Shown: positions 28,944 to 38,493, counted from the stretch's first letter. The stretch: 64,000 nt of DNA from Paenibacillus dendritiformis (GCF_945605565.1 NZ_OX216966.1:795001-859000), one strand, 5' to 3'. Made by a program: numbers and translations. Notes: generated from the sequence alone by a model not told the origin.

Positions 28944-29023
28944 GCGTAACAGGAGGAGGATGCGCCCTTGACCGAGACTGTCTGCGCGGGATGCGGCCGA
29001 CGCGGGAGTGATGCCAGAGTTGC

Positions 29024-29052
29024 TTGCCCGGGACCGAAGGTTACGTTATAAT
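29024..29052 (+). promoter_or_regulatory. Promoter upstream of the TPR gene
   Basis: TTGCCC (29024-29029) and TATAAT (29047-29052) are separated by 17 bp. The leader to the ATG at 29240 is about 180 bp and AT-rich at first. Confidence 0.5.
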
Positions 29053-29239
29053 ATATTTAGAATTATTATTATTTAATAATAGAGATTATCTGATGACTGA
29101 ATTGCCTCTCTCTTGCGGTAAGAGAATGCCATTCGCATCCGCCCCGGGACGGCTCGACGAAGGGGTGGGGGAAGGCGCGTCATTATGGTATACTGAAGGT
29201 TATGTATACAACGATGATGCGGCAGGAGGTGCCTTGGCG

Positions 29240-31165
29240 ATGGCAGGAGAGAAGCCACATCGAACCGGCAGGGACAACGTGGATACGCACGGCAATGTCG
29301 TGATGTTCCCGGTAGATGCGGCCGCGTATTCCGATCGCGCGGTAAAATTATTAGATCGGCTGCAATATGACAAGGCATTGCGGTATTTCCGCAGAGCGGT
29401 CGAATGCGAGCCCGGCGATGCGATTCACCAGTGCAATCTGGCTGGGGCATTGGCAGAGACGGGGCGCTTCGAGGAGTCGAATCTCATCCTCCGCCATATT
29501 GTGAACGAGCTCGATCCATCTATGAGTGAATGTTATTACTATATGGCGAATAATTTCGCTTATCTTGAATGCTACCAGGAGGCGGAGGCGGCGCTCGATA
29601 TTTACTTGGCGCTGGATCCGCAGGGAGCATACGGCAGCGAGGCCCACGAAATGAAGGAAATGCTTCATGACGAGATGAATCGGCCCGGAGCGTACCCGGG
29701 AGCCCGGCCGCCCGCCAATGCGGCGGCCTTCGAAGAAGCGGCGCGAGGCTTGAAGGAAGCCGCGGCCGCTTTGAACCAGGCAGCGGAGTCCGAAGGAAGC
29801 GGCGAGCCGGCGAATCCGTCCGGACAAGCCCGGGAAGCGCAGAGCGGACAGGAAGCCGAGCATCAGGAAGCCCGGCGGATGATGGAAGAAGGCCGGTTCG
29901 TGGAGGCAGGGCGCATTCTTGAGCGGCTGCTTCAGGCGGATCCGGACGATCTGCCTGCCCGGAACAATCTGGCGCTTGCCTATTATTATATGGGCTTCTT
30001 CAAGGAATCCTGCGAGATGCTTCACCAGGTGCTCGCGCTGGATCCCGGTCATATGCACGCCCTGTGCAATCTTGCCATATTCGAGCGTCAGGCCGGGCGA
30101 ACGGAACAGGAGCGGGAGTTGATAGAGCGGCTGGCGAAGCTGCAGCCGTTCCATCGGGAGCCGGCCTTCAAGCTGGCGAACACGCTGGGCATTCTCGGCC
30201 GGCATGAGGAGGCTTACCGTCATCTGCGGCGCCTGCTCGCGACCGGATCGCCTGCTGAGCCAGGCGTCTATCATTGCGCGGCGGTCGCGGCCTGCCATCT
30301 CGGCCGGTACGATGAGGCGGCAGGATGGTGGGCGGCCTGCCGGCGCCTGGATCCGGAGAGCGGCATCGGGTCGTACTACCTGGAGCTGCTTCAGCGGCGC
30401 GCGGGAGGCCTTCCGGATCCGGTGCCTAGTTATCATTACCGTATTCCTTATGAAGCGAAGGCGCGTTCCGGACGACGGGCGGAGCGGTCCGCGGCAGCGG
30501 AACGGAATGTCCGGCATGAAGCCGGGGAACCGGGGGCGGCCGCGGAATGGGAACGGCAGTTGAAGTCGGATCCGCTCGTCCGCTCGTCCTTGTTCTGGGC
30601 GCTGCGCTCGGGCGACTCCGCGACGAAGCTGCAGGCGCTTCAGGCGCTGAGTCTGATCAATGACGAAGAGGCGAAGCAGGCGCTCCGGGGGCTGCTGCTC
30701 GATCCGGAGCAGGATGGTTACGTGAAGGAATTGACCCTATATGTCCTGCGCTTGCTCGGCGTAGAGGATGCGCTTGAAGTGGAATGGGACGGCAAGAAGC
30801 AGCTCGTGGACGGGTATCATCTGATAAGCGGGCTCCCGATCTGGGAACCGGACTGGCAGCAGGTGATCGATGCGATCCGGACCGGGATGAACGGCCGGTA
30901 TGACATGATTCAGATGCATGATGCGGAGAAGCTCTGGATTGAATTTCTCCGTCGGTCATATCCTAATGAAGTGCCGCGCATTGCGAAGGCGGACAGCTGG
31001 GCGGCGGCGATTGAATATATTATCGCGAAGAAGCACGGCCACCCGATAACCTGCAGCGAGGCAGGGGGACGGTACGCGGTATCGGCCGCGACGGTCGCCA
31101 AGCATGCCAAGCGCATGGAAGAGGCATTCCGCGCAGAGGCAACCGAGAAGAACATCTACCAATAG
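29240..31165 (+). CDS. TPR-repeat protein with C-terminal HEAT/HTH-like region (YvcD position)
   Basis: The 641-residue protein has two blocks of tetratricopeptide repeats (about residues 30-140 and 215-400). A Glu/Ala/Gln-rich linker separates them. A HEAT-like helical pair follows (LVRSSLFWALRSGDSATKLQ, about residue 445). The C-terminal segment YAVSAATVAKHAKRMEEAF looks like a helix-turn-helix. The locus matches yvcD of B. subtilis, between hisI and trxB; the function is unknown, and it is probably a cytoplasmic scaffold or regulator. ATG 29240 follows AGGAGG by 10 bp; TTG 29234 is an alternative. The longer frame to 29024 overlaps the promoter. Confidence 0.8.
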   Translation: MAGEKPHRTGRDNVDTHGNVVMFPVDAAAYSDRAVKLLDRLQYDKALRYFRRAVECEPGDAIHQCNLAGALAETGRFEESNLILRHIVNELDPSMSECYYYMANNFAYLECYQEAEAALDIYLALDPQGAYGSEAHEMKEMLHDEMNRPGAYPGARPPANAAAFEEAARGLKEAAAALNQAAESEGSGEPANPSGQAREAQSGQEAEHQEARRMMEEGRFVEAGRILERLLQADPDDLPARNNLALAYYYMGFFKESCEMLHQVLALDPGHMHALCNLAIFERQAGRTEQERELIERLAKLQPFHREPAFKLANTLGILGRHEEAYRHLRRLLATGSPAEPGVYHCAAVAACHLGRYDEAAGWWAACRRLDPESGIGSYYLELLQRRAGGLPDPVPSYHYRIPYEAKARSGRRAERSAAAERNVRHEAGEPGAAAEWERQLKSDPLVRSSLFWALRSGDSATKLQALQALSLINDEEAKQALRGLLLDPEQDGYVKELTLYVLRLLGVEDALEVEWDGKKQLVDGYHLISGLPIWEPDWQQVIDAIRTGMNGRYDMIQMHDAEKLWIEFLRRSYPNEVPRIAKADSWAAAIEYIIAKKHGHPITCSEAGGRYAVSAATVAKHAKRMEEAFRAEATEKNIYQ

Positions 31166-31193
31166 ACGCGTTTTCCCAAGTTGATAACCGGGC

Positions 31194-31340
31194 GTGTTCA
31201 CAAAGTCGCTTTTGAGCACCTAAAATGTTTCCGCAGGAAACATGCATCGGAAGCATATGCTCTTCGAAGGTGGTTGCAGGATTCGATACTGAGTTGCGCT
31301 CCGAATCCCTTTGTGATCAAAAGCGGACTTTTGGAATAAC
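31194..31340. repeat. Structured MITE-like inverted-repeat element upstream of trxB
   Basis: The left end (31194-31218, including AAAGTCGCTTTTGA) and right end (31311-31339, including TCAAAAGCGGACTTT) are inverted repeats with a one-base bulge. Within lie hairpins ATGTTTCC/GGAAACAT (31224-31242) and GGATTCG/CGAATCC (31279-31308). CACAAAG (31199) can also pair with CTTTGTG (31309), giving an alternative outer stem. This could be a mobile repeat or an mRNA leader structure; no known riboswitch class is recognised. Confidence 0.55.
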
Positions 31341-31367
31341 CTCTAATAGTGAAGGAGGCCTTTTAAT

Positions 31368-32330
31368 ATGGAGAAGAAAGTATATAAATCGGTCGTTATC
31401 GGAACAGGACCTGCAGGGTACACGGCGGCGATCTATCTGGCGCGCGCCAATCTGAATCCGCTCGTAATCGAAGGGCCGCAGCCGGGAGGCCAGCTTACGA
31501 CGACAACCGATGTAGAGAACTTCCCTGGGTTCCCGGACGGGATTATGGGCCCTGAACTGATGGAAAACATGCGCAAGCAGGCAGAGCGCTTCGGCACGAC
31601 GTTCGTTACCGGGTGGGTGACGGAGATCGATACGTCGCAGCGACCGTTCAAGCTGACGGGCGAAGGTCTGGAGGACATCTGGGCCGAGACGCTCATTATT
31701 TCGACCGGAGCCAGCGCGAAATATTTGAACATTCCTGGAGAGCAGGATAATATCGGCAAAGGCGTCAGCGCATGCGCTACCTGCGACGGCTTCTTCTTCC
31801 GGGGCAAAAAAATCGTCGTCATCGGCGGCGGAGACTCGGCGATGGAGGAAGCTAACTTCCTGACTCGCTTCGCATCGGAGCTGACGGTGGTACACCGCCG
31901 CGATGAGCTGCGCGCCTCGAAGATTATGCAGGACCGGGCGCGCGAGAACGAAAAGATATCCTGGGCTCTGAACCGGACGCCGCTGGAGGTGCTGGCGACG
32001 GGCATGGGCGTTACCGGCCTCAAAGTGCGCAACAACGAGACGGGTGCAGAGGAAGTCATCGAGACGGACGGCCTGTTCGTCGCGATCGGGCATAAGCCGA
32101 ATACCGATTTCCTGCGCGGCAAGGTAGATCTCAACGAGCACGGCTACGTTATCGTGAAGCCGGGCACGACGGAGACGAGCGTCCCTGGCATCTTCGCGGC
32201 CGGCGACGTGCAGGACATGAAGTACCGCCAAGCGATTACCGCGGCCGGTTCCGGCTGTCAAGCGGCGCTGGATTGCGAGAAATTCCTGGAAGGCAGCATG
32301 GTGCATGATTGGAGCACGACGTTGGGGTAA
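31368..32330 (+). CDS. trxB: Thioredoxin reductase
   Basis: This 320-residue FAD/NADPH flavoenzyme reduces thioredoxin in the cytoplasm. The N-terminal FAD motif is GTGPAGYTAAIYLARA, the redox centre is Cys136-Ala-Thr-Cys139 (CATCDG), the NADPH site is VIGGGDSAMEEA, and the C-terminal FAD motif ends in GIFAAGDVQD. The length is standard. GAAGGAGG precedes the ATG. The gene lies between the TPR gene and rapZ as in Bacillus, but glcK intervenes here. Confidence 0.97.
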   Translation: MEKKVYKSVVIGTGPAGYTAAIYLARANLNPLVIEGPQPGGQLTTTTDVENFPGFPDGIMGPELMENMRKQAERFGTTFVTGWVTEIDTSQRPFKLTGEGLEDIWAETLIISTGASAKYLNIPGEQDNIGKGVSACATCDGFFFRGKKIVVIGGGDSAMEEANFLTRFASELTVVHRRDELRASKIMQDRARENEKISWALNRTPLEVLATGMGVTGLKVRNNETGAEEVIETDGLFVAIGHKPNTDFLRGKVDLNEHGYVIVKPGTTETSVPGIFAAGDVQDMKYRQAITAAGSGCQAALDCEKFLEGSMVHDWSTTLG

Positions 32331-32416
32331 CCGTTCCGCCGGGCATATCGGGGAATCAGAAGCCAGCCTTCCCGGTACCGATAAAGTAGATCTTTTGCAA
32401 CATTTTCATTGTCGAG

Positions 32417-32440
32417 ACGGAGCCTGCGGGCTCCGTATTT
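32417..32440 (+). terminator. Probable terminator after trxB
   Basis: ACGGAGCC (32417-32424) and GGCTCCGT (32429-32436) form a perfect 8-bp stem with a 4-nt loop, but the following ATTTGAT is a poor T tract. Confidence 0.55.
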
Positions 32441-32524
32441 GATCCCGCGGGCGTGACGGCGGCACTCGTGCGGAATCGGCCCGGGAAGAGCCTTGATCGC
32501 CTCTGCGGGCAGGCCGCGCACGCC

Positions 32525-32553
32525 TTGACCTGTTTACAGCGTTCGCGTATAGT
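32525..32553 (+). promoter_or_regulatory. Promoter of the glcK-rapZ-glmR-whiA cluster
   Basis: TTGACC (32525-32530) and TATAGT (32548-32553) are separated by 17 bp, about 55 bp before glcK. Confidence 0.65.
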
Positions 32554-32611
32554 GGGTACTGAAGTAACATACGATTAAGGATACGATTACAAGTATAAAG
32601 GTGGATGACGC

Positions 32612-33562
32612 ATGTCTGAGCAAATCTACGTGGGTGTCGATTTGGGCGGAACGGCTATCAAGGTTGGCATTTGTGATGCGGAAGGCCGGCTGCTGCAAAC
32701 GTTTGAAGGTCCGACTGAAGTTGCCAAGGGCCCCGATACCGTCATAGACAACATTGAGAACTATATTCGCCGAATCGTGGAGGAGTCGCCTTACGATTGG
32801 AGCCAGGTGGCTGGAATTGGTGCGGGGGTCGCTGGGTTTACGAATGTGAAGGAAGGCGTTATCTTGTTGGCGCCCAACGTAGGCTTCAAGGATGTGCCGA
32901 TTCGTGCCATATTGGAAGAGCGGTTGGGCAAGCCGGTCAAGATTGACAATGATGCCAATGTGGCTGCCTTGGGAGAAGCCTGGAGCGGCGCGGGTAAAGG
33001 CATCGACAATTGCGTCTGCTATACGCTGGGAACCGGTGTCGGCGGCGGCATTATCATCAACGGGAAGATTGTACAAGGATTTTCGGGTATGGCCGGAGAG
33101 CTGGGCCATATCGCCGTCATTCCGGATCTGGAAGCGATTCAGTGCGGCTGCGGCAAGATGGGCTGCCTGGAGACGGTATCCTCCGCAACCGGCATCATCC
33201 GCATGGCGAAGGACGCGGTAGAGCGCGGCGATCGCACGTCCCTGTCGCTGCTGGAGGACATCGCGGCGAAGGATGTGTTCGATGCGGCAAAGGCTGGAGA
33301 CGAGGTTGCCGTCCGCATTATCTCGCGCGCAGCCTTCTACTTGGGCAAATCGATGGCTGCGGTGGCGGTCACCTTGAATCCGGAGCGCTTCATTATCGGC
33401 GGCGGCTTGTCGAAGGCGGGCGAGTTCTTGTTCGAGCAAATCCGCGAGACGTTCAAGAAGCTAACACCTGAACCGGTTACGCGCGGCGTATCGATCGTAC
33501 CGGCTGAGCTAGGCAATGATGCGGGTATGATTGGTGCGGCTGGATTGTTCTTGCGTTCGTAA
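32612..33562 (+). CDS. glcK: Glucokinase, ROK family
   Basis: The 316-residue cytoplasmic kinase phosphorylates glucose to glucose-6-phosphate with ATP. An ATP-binding segment VGVDLGGTAIKVG opens the protein. The catalytic base is in KIDNDANVAALGE, and the ROK zinc motif is CGCGKMGCLE. This length and motif set match Firmicute GlcK rather than a ROK repressor, as there is no N-terminal HTH. It provides the step after import and hydrolysis of the maltodextrins handled by genes at 56-63 kb. It occupies the place of yvcI in B. subtilis. Confidence 0.93.
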   Translation: MSEQIYVGVDLGGTAIKVGICDAEGRLLQTFEGPTEVAKGPDTVIDNIENYIRRIVEESPYDWSQVAGIGAGVAGFTNVKEGVILLAPNVGFKDVPIRAILEERLGKPVKIDNDANVAALGEAWSGAGKGIDNCVCYTLGTGVGGGIIINGKIVQGFSGMAGELGHIAVIPDLEAIQCGCGKMGCLETVSSATGIIRMAKDAVERGDRTSLSLLEDIAAKDVFDAAKAGDEVAVRIISRAAFYLGKSMAAVAVTLNPERFIIGGGLSKAGEFLFEQIRETFKKLTPEPVTRGVSIVPAELGNDAGMIGAAGLFLRS

Positions 33563-33590
33563 TCGGCATTCGTAAGGGAGAGGACGAACG

Positions 33591-34487
33591 ATGATCGATT
33601 CAACAGAAACGGCAGCGCTTGCTAAATTAGTCATTATTACGGGAATGTCCGGTGCCGGCAAGACCATTGCGGTACAAAGCCTGGAGGATCTCGGATTTTT
33701 TTGCGTAGATAACTTGCCGCCCGTTCTGATTCCGAAATTCGCGGAGCTGATCGAGCAATCCAAAGGGAAAATCGGAAAGGTCGCGCTCGTCATCGATTTG
33801 CGCGGGCGAGAGTTTTTCACGGCGTTATCGGAGTCTTTGAATTATATTAGAGAACATTATACAATTAATTGTGAAATTTTGTTCTTGGATGCGACGGATG
33901 GAGTCCTCGTCCAACGCTACAAGGAGAGCCGGCGCCGCCATCCATTGAAGCCGAACGGCATGCCGCTGGAAGGCATCAAGATGGAGCGCAAGCTGTTGGA
34001 GGATTTGAAGGGCTGGGCCAATCAGGTGATTGACACGAGCAGTCTCAAGCCGGCGCAGCTCAAAGAACGCATCGTCTCGAGGTTCACGCAGGCCGATCAG
34101 AACCGCATGTCGGTCAACGTTACCTCATTCGGCTTCAAATATGGGGTTCCTATCGATGCGGATCTCATTTTTGACGTGCGGTTTCTGCCAAATCCTCATT
34201 ATGTGGAGCAGCTGCGTCCGCATACCGGCCAAGATATCGAAGTCTATGACTATGTCATGAAATGGCCGGAGACGCAGACCTTTCTGAGCAAGCTGCTCGA
34301 CTTGCTTCAATTTTTGCTTCCCCAATACCGCAAAGAAGGGAAGAGCCAAGTCGTGATCGGCATCGGCTGTACTGGCGGGAAGCATCGTTCCGTGGCCGTC
34401 GCGGAATATTTGGGCCGCACGATCGGTTCCAGCGAGACGGAGGTCGTTCGCGTAAGCCATCGGGATTCCGAACGCGATCGGCATTGA
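33591..34487 (+). CDS. rapZ: RNase adapter / nucleotide-binding protein RapZ (YvcJ)
   Basis: The 298-residue protein carries an N-terminal P-loop ([20 protein letters not shown]) and the C-terminal RapZ signature [16 protein letters not shown]. In E. coli RapZ tunes glmS through sRNA decay. In B. subtilis YvcJ binds and hydrolyses nucleotides and affects competence. It is the first of the conserved trio with glmR and whiA, 28 bp after glcK and 15 bp before glmR. Confidence 0.95.
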   Translation: MIDSTETAALAKLVIITGMSGAGKTIAVQSLEDLGFFCVDNLPPVLIPKFAELIEQSKGKIGKVALVIDLRGREFFTALSESLNYIREHYTINCEILFLDATDGVLVQRYKESRRRHPLKPNGMPLEGIKMERKLLEDLKGWANQVIDTSSLKPAQLKERIVSRFTQADQNRMSVNVTSFGFKYGVPIDADLIFDVRFLPNPHYVEQLRPHTGQDIEVYDYVMKWPETQTFLSKLLDLLQFLLPQYRKEGKSQVVIGIGCTGGKHRSVAVAEYLGRTIGSSETEVVRVSHRDSERDRH

Positions 34488-34502
34488 TGGGGGGATACTG
34501 AA

Positions 34503-35486
34503 GTGCGGGTAGGAGAAGAGCGCGAGCTGCCGCGCATCGTCGTTATGGGCGGCGGAACCGGTCTGTCTGTCATGCTGCGCGGCCTGAAGGAGAAGCCGTT
34601 GGACATTACGGCTATCGTCACGGTCGCCGATGACGGCGGAAGTTCGGGTATTCTGCGCCAGGAACTGCAAATGCCTCCCCCGGGGGATATTCGCAACGTC
34701 CTGACGTCGTTGGCGGATGTGGAGCCCTCGTTGTCGGAGATGCTGAAATACCGCTTCCCGAATGGAACCGGGCTAGCTGGGCACAGCCTCGGGAATCTGA
34801 TCCTGGCGGCCATGACGGATATTACAGGCGACTTCGTCGCGGGCATCCGTGAATTAAGCCGGGTGCTGGCCGTTCGCGGGCGCGTGCTGCCGGCCGCCAA
34901 TCAGGCGATTGTGCTGAATGCGGAGATGACCGACGGTACCATCGTGGAGGGCGAGTCTGCGATACCGCAGGCAGGCCAGCGCATCAAGCGGGTCTTCCTC
35001 GAGCCGGCGCAGGTGGAGGCGCTTCCTGAGGCCGTGCAGGCGCTGCAGGAGGCGGATGCGATCCTGGTCGGTCCGGGAAGTCTATATACGAGTATTATCC
35101 CGACGCTGCTTGTACCGAAGCTGGTACAGGCGGTCAAGGAGTCGGACGCCGTCAAAATCTTCGTCTGCAACGTCATGACGCAGCCGGGAGAGACGGATAA
35201 TTACAAGGTCAGTGACCATCTCGAAGCCATCCAGCAGCATGTGGGCGAGCATCTATTCGATTATGTCATCGTCAATGACGGAGAGATACCGCCGCAAGTG
35301 CAGGACCGCTACGCCGAGCAGGGGGCGCGTGCAGTGCATTTGGATTTGGATGAAGTGACGAAGAGAGGTTACAAGGTGATCGCCGATTCCCTCGTATTGT
35401 TCCGCACGTATTTGCGGCATGATGCGGAAAAGCTGAGCCATCACATTTATCAGCTGGTGGAGAATTGGATGTTACGAAAGAGGTGA
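34503..35486 (+). CDS. glmR: Gluconeogenesis factor GlmR (YvcK, CofD-like)
   Basis: The 327-residue protein of the UPF0052/CofD-like family opens with [18 protein letters not shown] and has [12 protein letters not shown], a nucleotide-sugar binding signature. GlmR binds UDP-GlcNAc and adjusts carbon flow into cell-wall precursors, and it is needed for growth on gluconeogenic carbon. The start is GTG 34503. It lies 15 bp after rapZ and 7 bp before whiA. Confidence 0.95.
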   Translation: MRVGEERELPRIVVMGGGTGLSVMLRGLKEKPLDITAIVTVADDGGSSGILRQELQMPPPGDIRNVLTSLADVEPSLSEMLKYRFPNGTGLAGHSLGNLILAAMTDITGDFVAGIRELSRVLAVRGRVLPAANQAIVLNAEMTDGTIVEGESAIPQAGQRIKRVFLEPAQVEALPEAVQALQEADAILVGPGSLYTSIIPTLLVPKLVQAVKESDAVKIFVCNVMTQPGETDNYKVSDHLEAIQQHVGEHLFDYVIVNDGEIPPQVQDRYAEQGARAVHLDLDEVTKRGYKVIADSLVLFRTYLRHDAEKLSHHIYQLVENWMLRKR

Positions 35487-35493
35487 GCGGAGA

Positions 35494-36426
35494 ATGTCCT
35501 TTGCAGCGCAGACGAAAAAGGAATTGACGTTAATGGAGTCCGATGCATGCTGTGAACGGGCAGAATTGGCGGCGTTAATGCGCATGAACGGCTCCGTCCA
35601 GCTCTCTTCGAACCGCAAGGTCATTCTGGATATTTCGACGGAGAACGCCGCAATTGCCCGCCGGATATACACGTTCATCAAAAAGTTCTATCAGGTGCAT
35701 ACCGAACTGCTGGTGCGCAAAAAAATGCGCTTGAAGAAAAATAATGTGTATATCGTCCGTATTCCTTCCCAGGTGCAGGAGATTTTGCATGATCTGCATA
35801 TCGTATCCGAAGGGTTCCAGTTCACCGATGGAATAGATAAGCGGATTATCGCGAACAATTGCTGTAAACGGGCTTATTTGCGGGGGGCGTTTCTTGCCGG
35901 CGGATCGGTTAACAATCCGGAGGGATCCTCTTACCATCTCGAGATTTCATCGATGTACGAAGAGCATTGCAAGGCTATTGTCGAATTGGCCAATGAATTC
36001 CGGCTCAATGCCCGGTTCATCGAACGCAAAAAAGGGTTCGTGCTGTACATTAAAGAAGGCGAGAAGATCATTGAGTTCCTCAATATTATTGGGGCGCATC
36101 AGGCGCTGTTCAAGTTCGAAGACGTCCGCATCATGCGGGATATGCGGAACTCCGTGAACCGGATTGTCAACTGCGAGACGGCGAATCTGAACAAGACGAT
36201 TGGCGCGGCCGTGCGCCAGATCGAGAATATCCGCCTGATTGAGAAGGAGATTGGACTGGAACAGCTTCCTGACAAGCTCCGTGAAGTGGCGGAGGTGCGC
36301 TTGGCTCATCCCGATCTGAATCTGAAGGAAGTCGGCGAGATGCTCAAGGGGAAGGTCAGCAAATCCGGCGTCAATCATCGGCTGCGGAAAATTGATGAAA
36401 TGGCCGAAAGAATAAGAAACGGATGA
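35494..36426 (+). CDS. whiA: Sporulation/cell-division regulator WhiA
   Basis: The 310-residue DNA-binding protein combines an N-terminal LAGLIDADG-like fold (residues about 20-190, including [20 protein letters not shown]) with a C-terminal HTH domain ([20 protein letters not shown]). It influences chromosome segregation and division in Bacillus and sporulation in actinomycetes. AGGTGAGCGGAG overlaps the end of glmR and provides the ribosome site. Confidence 0.96.
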   Translation: MSFAAQTKKELTLMESDACCERAELAALMRMNGSVQLSSNRKVILDISTENAAIARRIYTFIKKFYQVHTELLVRKKMRLKKNNVYIVRIPSQVQEILHDLHIVSEGFQFTDGIDKRIIANNCCKRAYLRGAFLAGGSVNNPEGSSYHLEISSMYEEHCKAIVELANEFRLNARFIERKKGFVLYIKEGEKIIEFLNIIGAHQALFKFEDVRIMRDMRNSVNRIVNCETANLNKTIGAAVRQIENIRLIEKEIGLEQLPDKLREVAEVRLAHPDLNLKEVGEMLKGKVSKSGVNHRLRKIDEMAERIRNG

Positions 36427-36541
36427 ATTTTATTCCTAGTGCACCATCGTTTAAAATGCTATAATGTGATAAACTGAAGAAAATGGCGTAAACGTGAATT
36501 GATTAGTAAACTATACAGGAAATGTAGGGGGTATGATCCGC

Positions 36542-36808
36542 ATGGCTCAACAACCAGTTGTGGTACGTTTGAAGACAGGATTGCATGCACGACCGGCGGC
36601 CTTGTTCGTTCAAGAAGCGAATAAATATTCTTCGGATATCTTCGTGGAAAAGGAAGATAAAAAAGTAAATGCGAAGAGCATTATGGGGATCATGAGTCTT
36701 GCAATCGGCTCAGGCACGTCCATTACCATTACGGCGGACGGCGCGGACGCAGAACAGGCTGTAAGCGCTTTAGTATCCTTGGTCAGCAAGGAAGAGTTGG
36801 AAAACTAA
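36542..36808 (+). CDS. HPr-family phosphocarrier at the crh locus, retaining His15
   Basis: This 88-residue HPr fold protein lies just after whiA, where B. subtilis has crh. The sequence is Crh-like (RLKTGL, ARPAALFVQEAN, KKVNAKSIMG) and keeps the regulatory Ser46 targeted by HprK. However, residue 15 is His (TGLHARPA), the PTS phosphorylation site, where B. subtilis Crh has Gln. It may therefore still accept phosphate from enzyme I, or be the only HPr; that cannot be told from this window. ATG 36542 is favoured, as the ATG at 36533 abuts the GGGGG ribosome site. Confidence 0.9.
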   Translation: MAQQPVVVRLKTGLHARPAALFVQEANKYSSDIFVEKEDKKVNAKSIMGIMSLAIGSGTSITITADGADAEQAVSALVSLVSKEELEN

Positions 36809-36915
36809 TTGGACCTGCGTGCCGGCTGCAGGCATAAGGCAGATGATACAGGAGCGGCGGCGGAAGAAGCTGCCGCCCATCTCCATACCGAGTGTCCGGA
36901 GGGACAACAATCAAG

Positions 36916-36946
36916 ACAGGACCTGAGCATAACGCTCAGGTCCTGT
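36916..36946. terminator. Bidirectional terminator between the HPr gene and the convergent secreted-protein gene
   Basis: ACAGGACCTGAGC (36916-36928) and GCTCAGGTCCTGT (36934-36946) form a perfect 13-bp stem with a 5-nt loop. The T tracts are weak on both sides, but the position between convergent genes supports termination. Confidence 0.65.
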
Positions 36947-36964
36947 GTCATATACGGCCAAGGC

Positions 36965-37465
36965 TTACCATTGGCTGAATACATCGGCGGTGCCCTTCAC
37001 ATTGCCCCGGATGCGGATGCGGTATCTCTCGCCATCCTTGATTCCCTTGAAGGCGACTTCGTCCGCGGTCCAGCCGACATACCCCGTCTTGGTATCTTCC
37101 CTGATCCAGCCGGACCATGGATAGTACCGTTCCAGCTCGACATCGAATTCGGTATTGTTCCCGGTATTTTTCTCAGTCGTCAGATAGACCAAAATATTTT
37201 TCCGGTGGCTGTCCTTCGGAATGTCGATATCGTTCGGAATCTGATAGTGGGTCGTCGTCTCGAAGGTGGCCGTCCAGTGGTAGATGGCCGTGCCGTTAAA
37301 TGGAACCACGTTCTTTATGTAGATCTGGGAGCTCCCGCGTTCAGGTGCATTCTGCTGATTCAAGTCGTGTGGGCCGGAACCTTGCGCGAACAAGGTGGCG
37401 GGGGAAAGGAGACTCACTGCCATAGCGATTGCGGCGACACGTTTCGTCCATTTACGCGTAAACAA
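36965..37465 (-). CDS. Secreted protein of unknown function
   Basis: The 166-residue protein has a clear signal peptide (basic MFTRKWTKR, hydrophobic AAIAMAVSLL, cleavage near LFAQG). The mature part is rich in aromatic and polar residues (YYPWSGWIREDTKTGYVGW) and predicted-looking beta strands, with no cysteine. I do not recognise a family. The start is TTG 37465, preceded by GAGGAGGG at 8 bp. It is divergent from the SIMPL-domain gene, and two palindromes lie between them. Confidence 0.75.
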   Translation of the reverse strand: MFTRKWTKRVAAIAMAVSLLSPATLFAQGSGPHDLNQQNAPERGSSQIYIKNVVPFNGTAIYHWTATFETTTHYQIPNDIDIPKDSHRKNILVYLTTEKNTGNNTEFDVELERYYPWSGWIREDTKTGYVGWTADEVAFKGIKDGERYRIRIRGNVKGTADVFSQW

Positions 37466-37701
37466 CAGAAATTCCCTCCTCTTTCAACAAATAGAATAAT
37501 TACAACTAGAATGTAACACAAGTTACATCAAATGACAATGAAAATCATTGAACCGGTCTGCTCGAATTCGGCGGCGGGCATGAAGGACGAGCGACAGACA
37601 TAAAATAATTCATGTGTTGGTGCAACATATTTACTCATCCCCTCGTTTAAAACGTAAGCAAGTTGATAATCTTACCAATATGAGCGATGGAGGGGTATGG
37701 G
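37466..37701. promoter_or_regulatory. Divergent intergenic region with two operator-like palindromes
   Basis: ATGTAAC-ACAA-GTTACAT (37511-37528) is a perfect inverted repeat. TGACAATGAAAATCATTGA (37533-37551) is an imperfect one resembling a Fur box (12 of 15 positions of TGATAATNATTATCA). They could control the secreted-protein gene, the SIMPL gene or both. Confidence 0.4.
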
Positions 37702-38478
37702 ATGATGAATGTGAACTCATATGGACGGAAATGGCGGCGGACGGCGGTGGCAGCCCTCGTCGTCGGCACATTGCTGTTCGGCGCATGGGGAGCCGCCGCT
37801 CCGCAGTCGGCACAGGCGGCAGGGGAGGCAGCGATCATGGACAAAAACACGATTACGGTCGTGGGACAAGGCGAATTGGAGGTTACGCCGGATATTGCTT
37901 ATGTCGATATCGTCACGGAATCGAAGGCGGATACGGCGGCGCAAGCCCAAAAGCTGAATGCCGCAGCATTCGACAAGGCGAAGCAGGTGTTGAGCAAATA
38001 CGGAATTGCGGATGCCCAAGTGAAAACGACCGATTTTTCCGTGAATCCGGTATATAAATATGCGGAGAACAGCGAACCGAAGGTCGTCGGTTATGAAGCC
38101 CGCCACGCCGTTCGCGTGACGTACCGCGACCTCGCGAAGCTGGGCAATCTGGTGGACGCGGTGGCCGGAGCCGATGCGACGCGCGTGCAGCAGATTCAAT
38201 TCGATATCGAGAAGCGCGACGCCTTCGAGTCCCAAGTGCTTGAAAAGGCTGTGAAGCATGCGGCGAGCAAGGCCGGCGCGCTGGCGAAGGCAGCCAATCG
38301 CCAAGTCGGACCGGCGCTTGCGATTGTGGAATCCGGCGCGGATTGGCAGCCGGTGCGGGTCATGAACGAGAAGCTGTCGATGATGAACGCTTCCGCCGCT
38401 GACGCAGCCGGTTCGGCTCCTCAAGGCGGCCAGTTGAAGCTGCGCGCGCAAGTGCAGGTTCTGTTCGAAATGAAATAA
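37702..38478 (+). CDS. SIMPL-domain (DUF541) exported protein
   Basis: A signal peptide (residues about 10-36, ending AQA) is followed by a SIMPL/DUF541 domain: NTITVVGQGELEVTPDIAYV opens it, with the typical DAQVKTTDFSVNPVY and the C-terminal QVQVLFEM. Family members (B. subtilis YjfC-like, E. coli YggE) are periplasmic or extracellular proteins linked to stress, with no defined enzyme activity. ATG 37702 or 37705 could start it, both after GGAGGGG. Confidence 0.87.
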   Translation: MMNVNSYGRKWRRTAVAALVVGTLLFGAWGAAAPQSAQAAGEAAIMDKNTITVVGQGELEVTPDIAYVDIVTESKADTAAQAQKLNAAAFDKAKQVLSKYGIADAQVKTTDFSVNPVYKYAENSEPKVVGYEARHAVRVTYRDLAKLGNLVDAVAGADATRVQQIQFDIEKRDAFESQVLEKAVKHAASKAGALAKAANRQVGPALAIVESGADWQPVRVMNEKLSMMNASAADAAGSAPQGGQLKLRAQVQVLFEMK

Positions 38479-38493
38479 GAGCCTAAGAGACGG

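Noticed and set aside
29351..30517. A 388-codon minus-strand frame opposite the TPR gene
   Set aside because: It is an antisense shadow; the plus-strand TPR pattern is unmistakable.
36809..37516. A 235-codon plus-strand frame after the HPr gene
   Set aside because: It runs through the 13-bp terminator hairpin and is antisense to the secreted protein, which has a good signal peptide and ribosome site.
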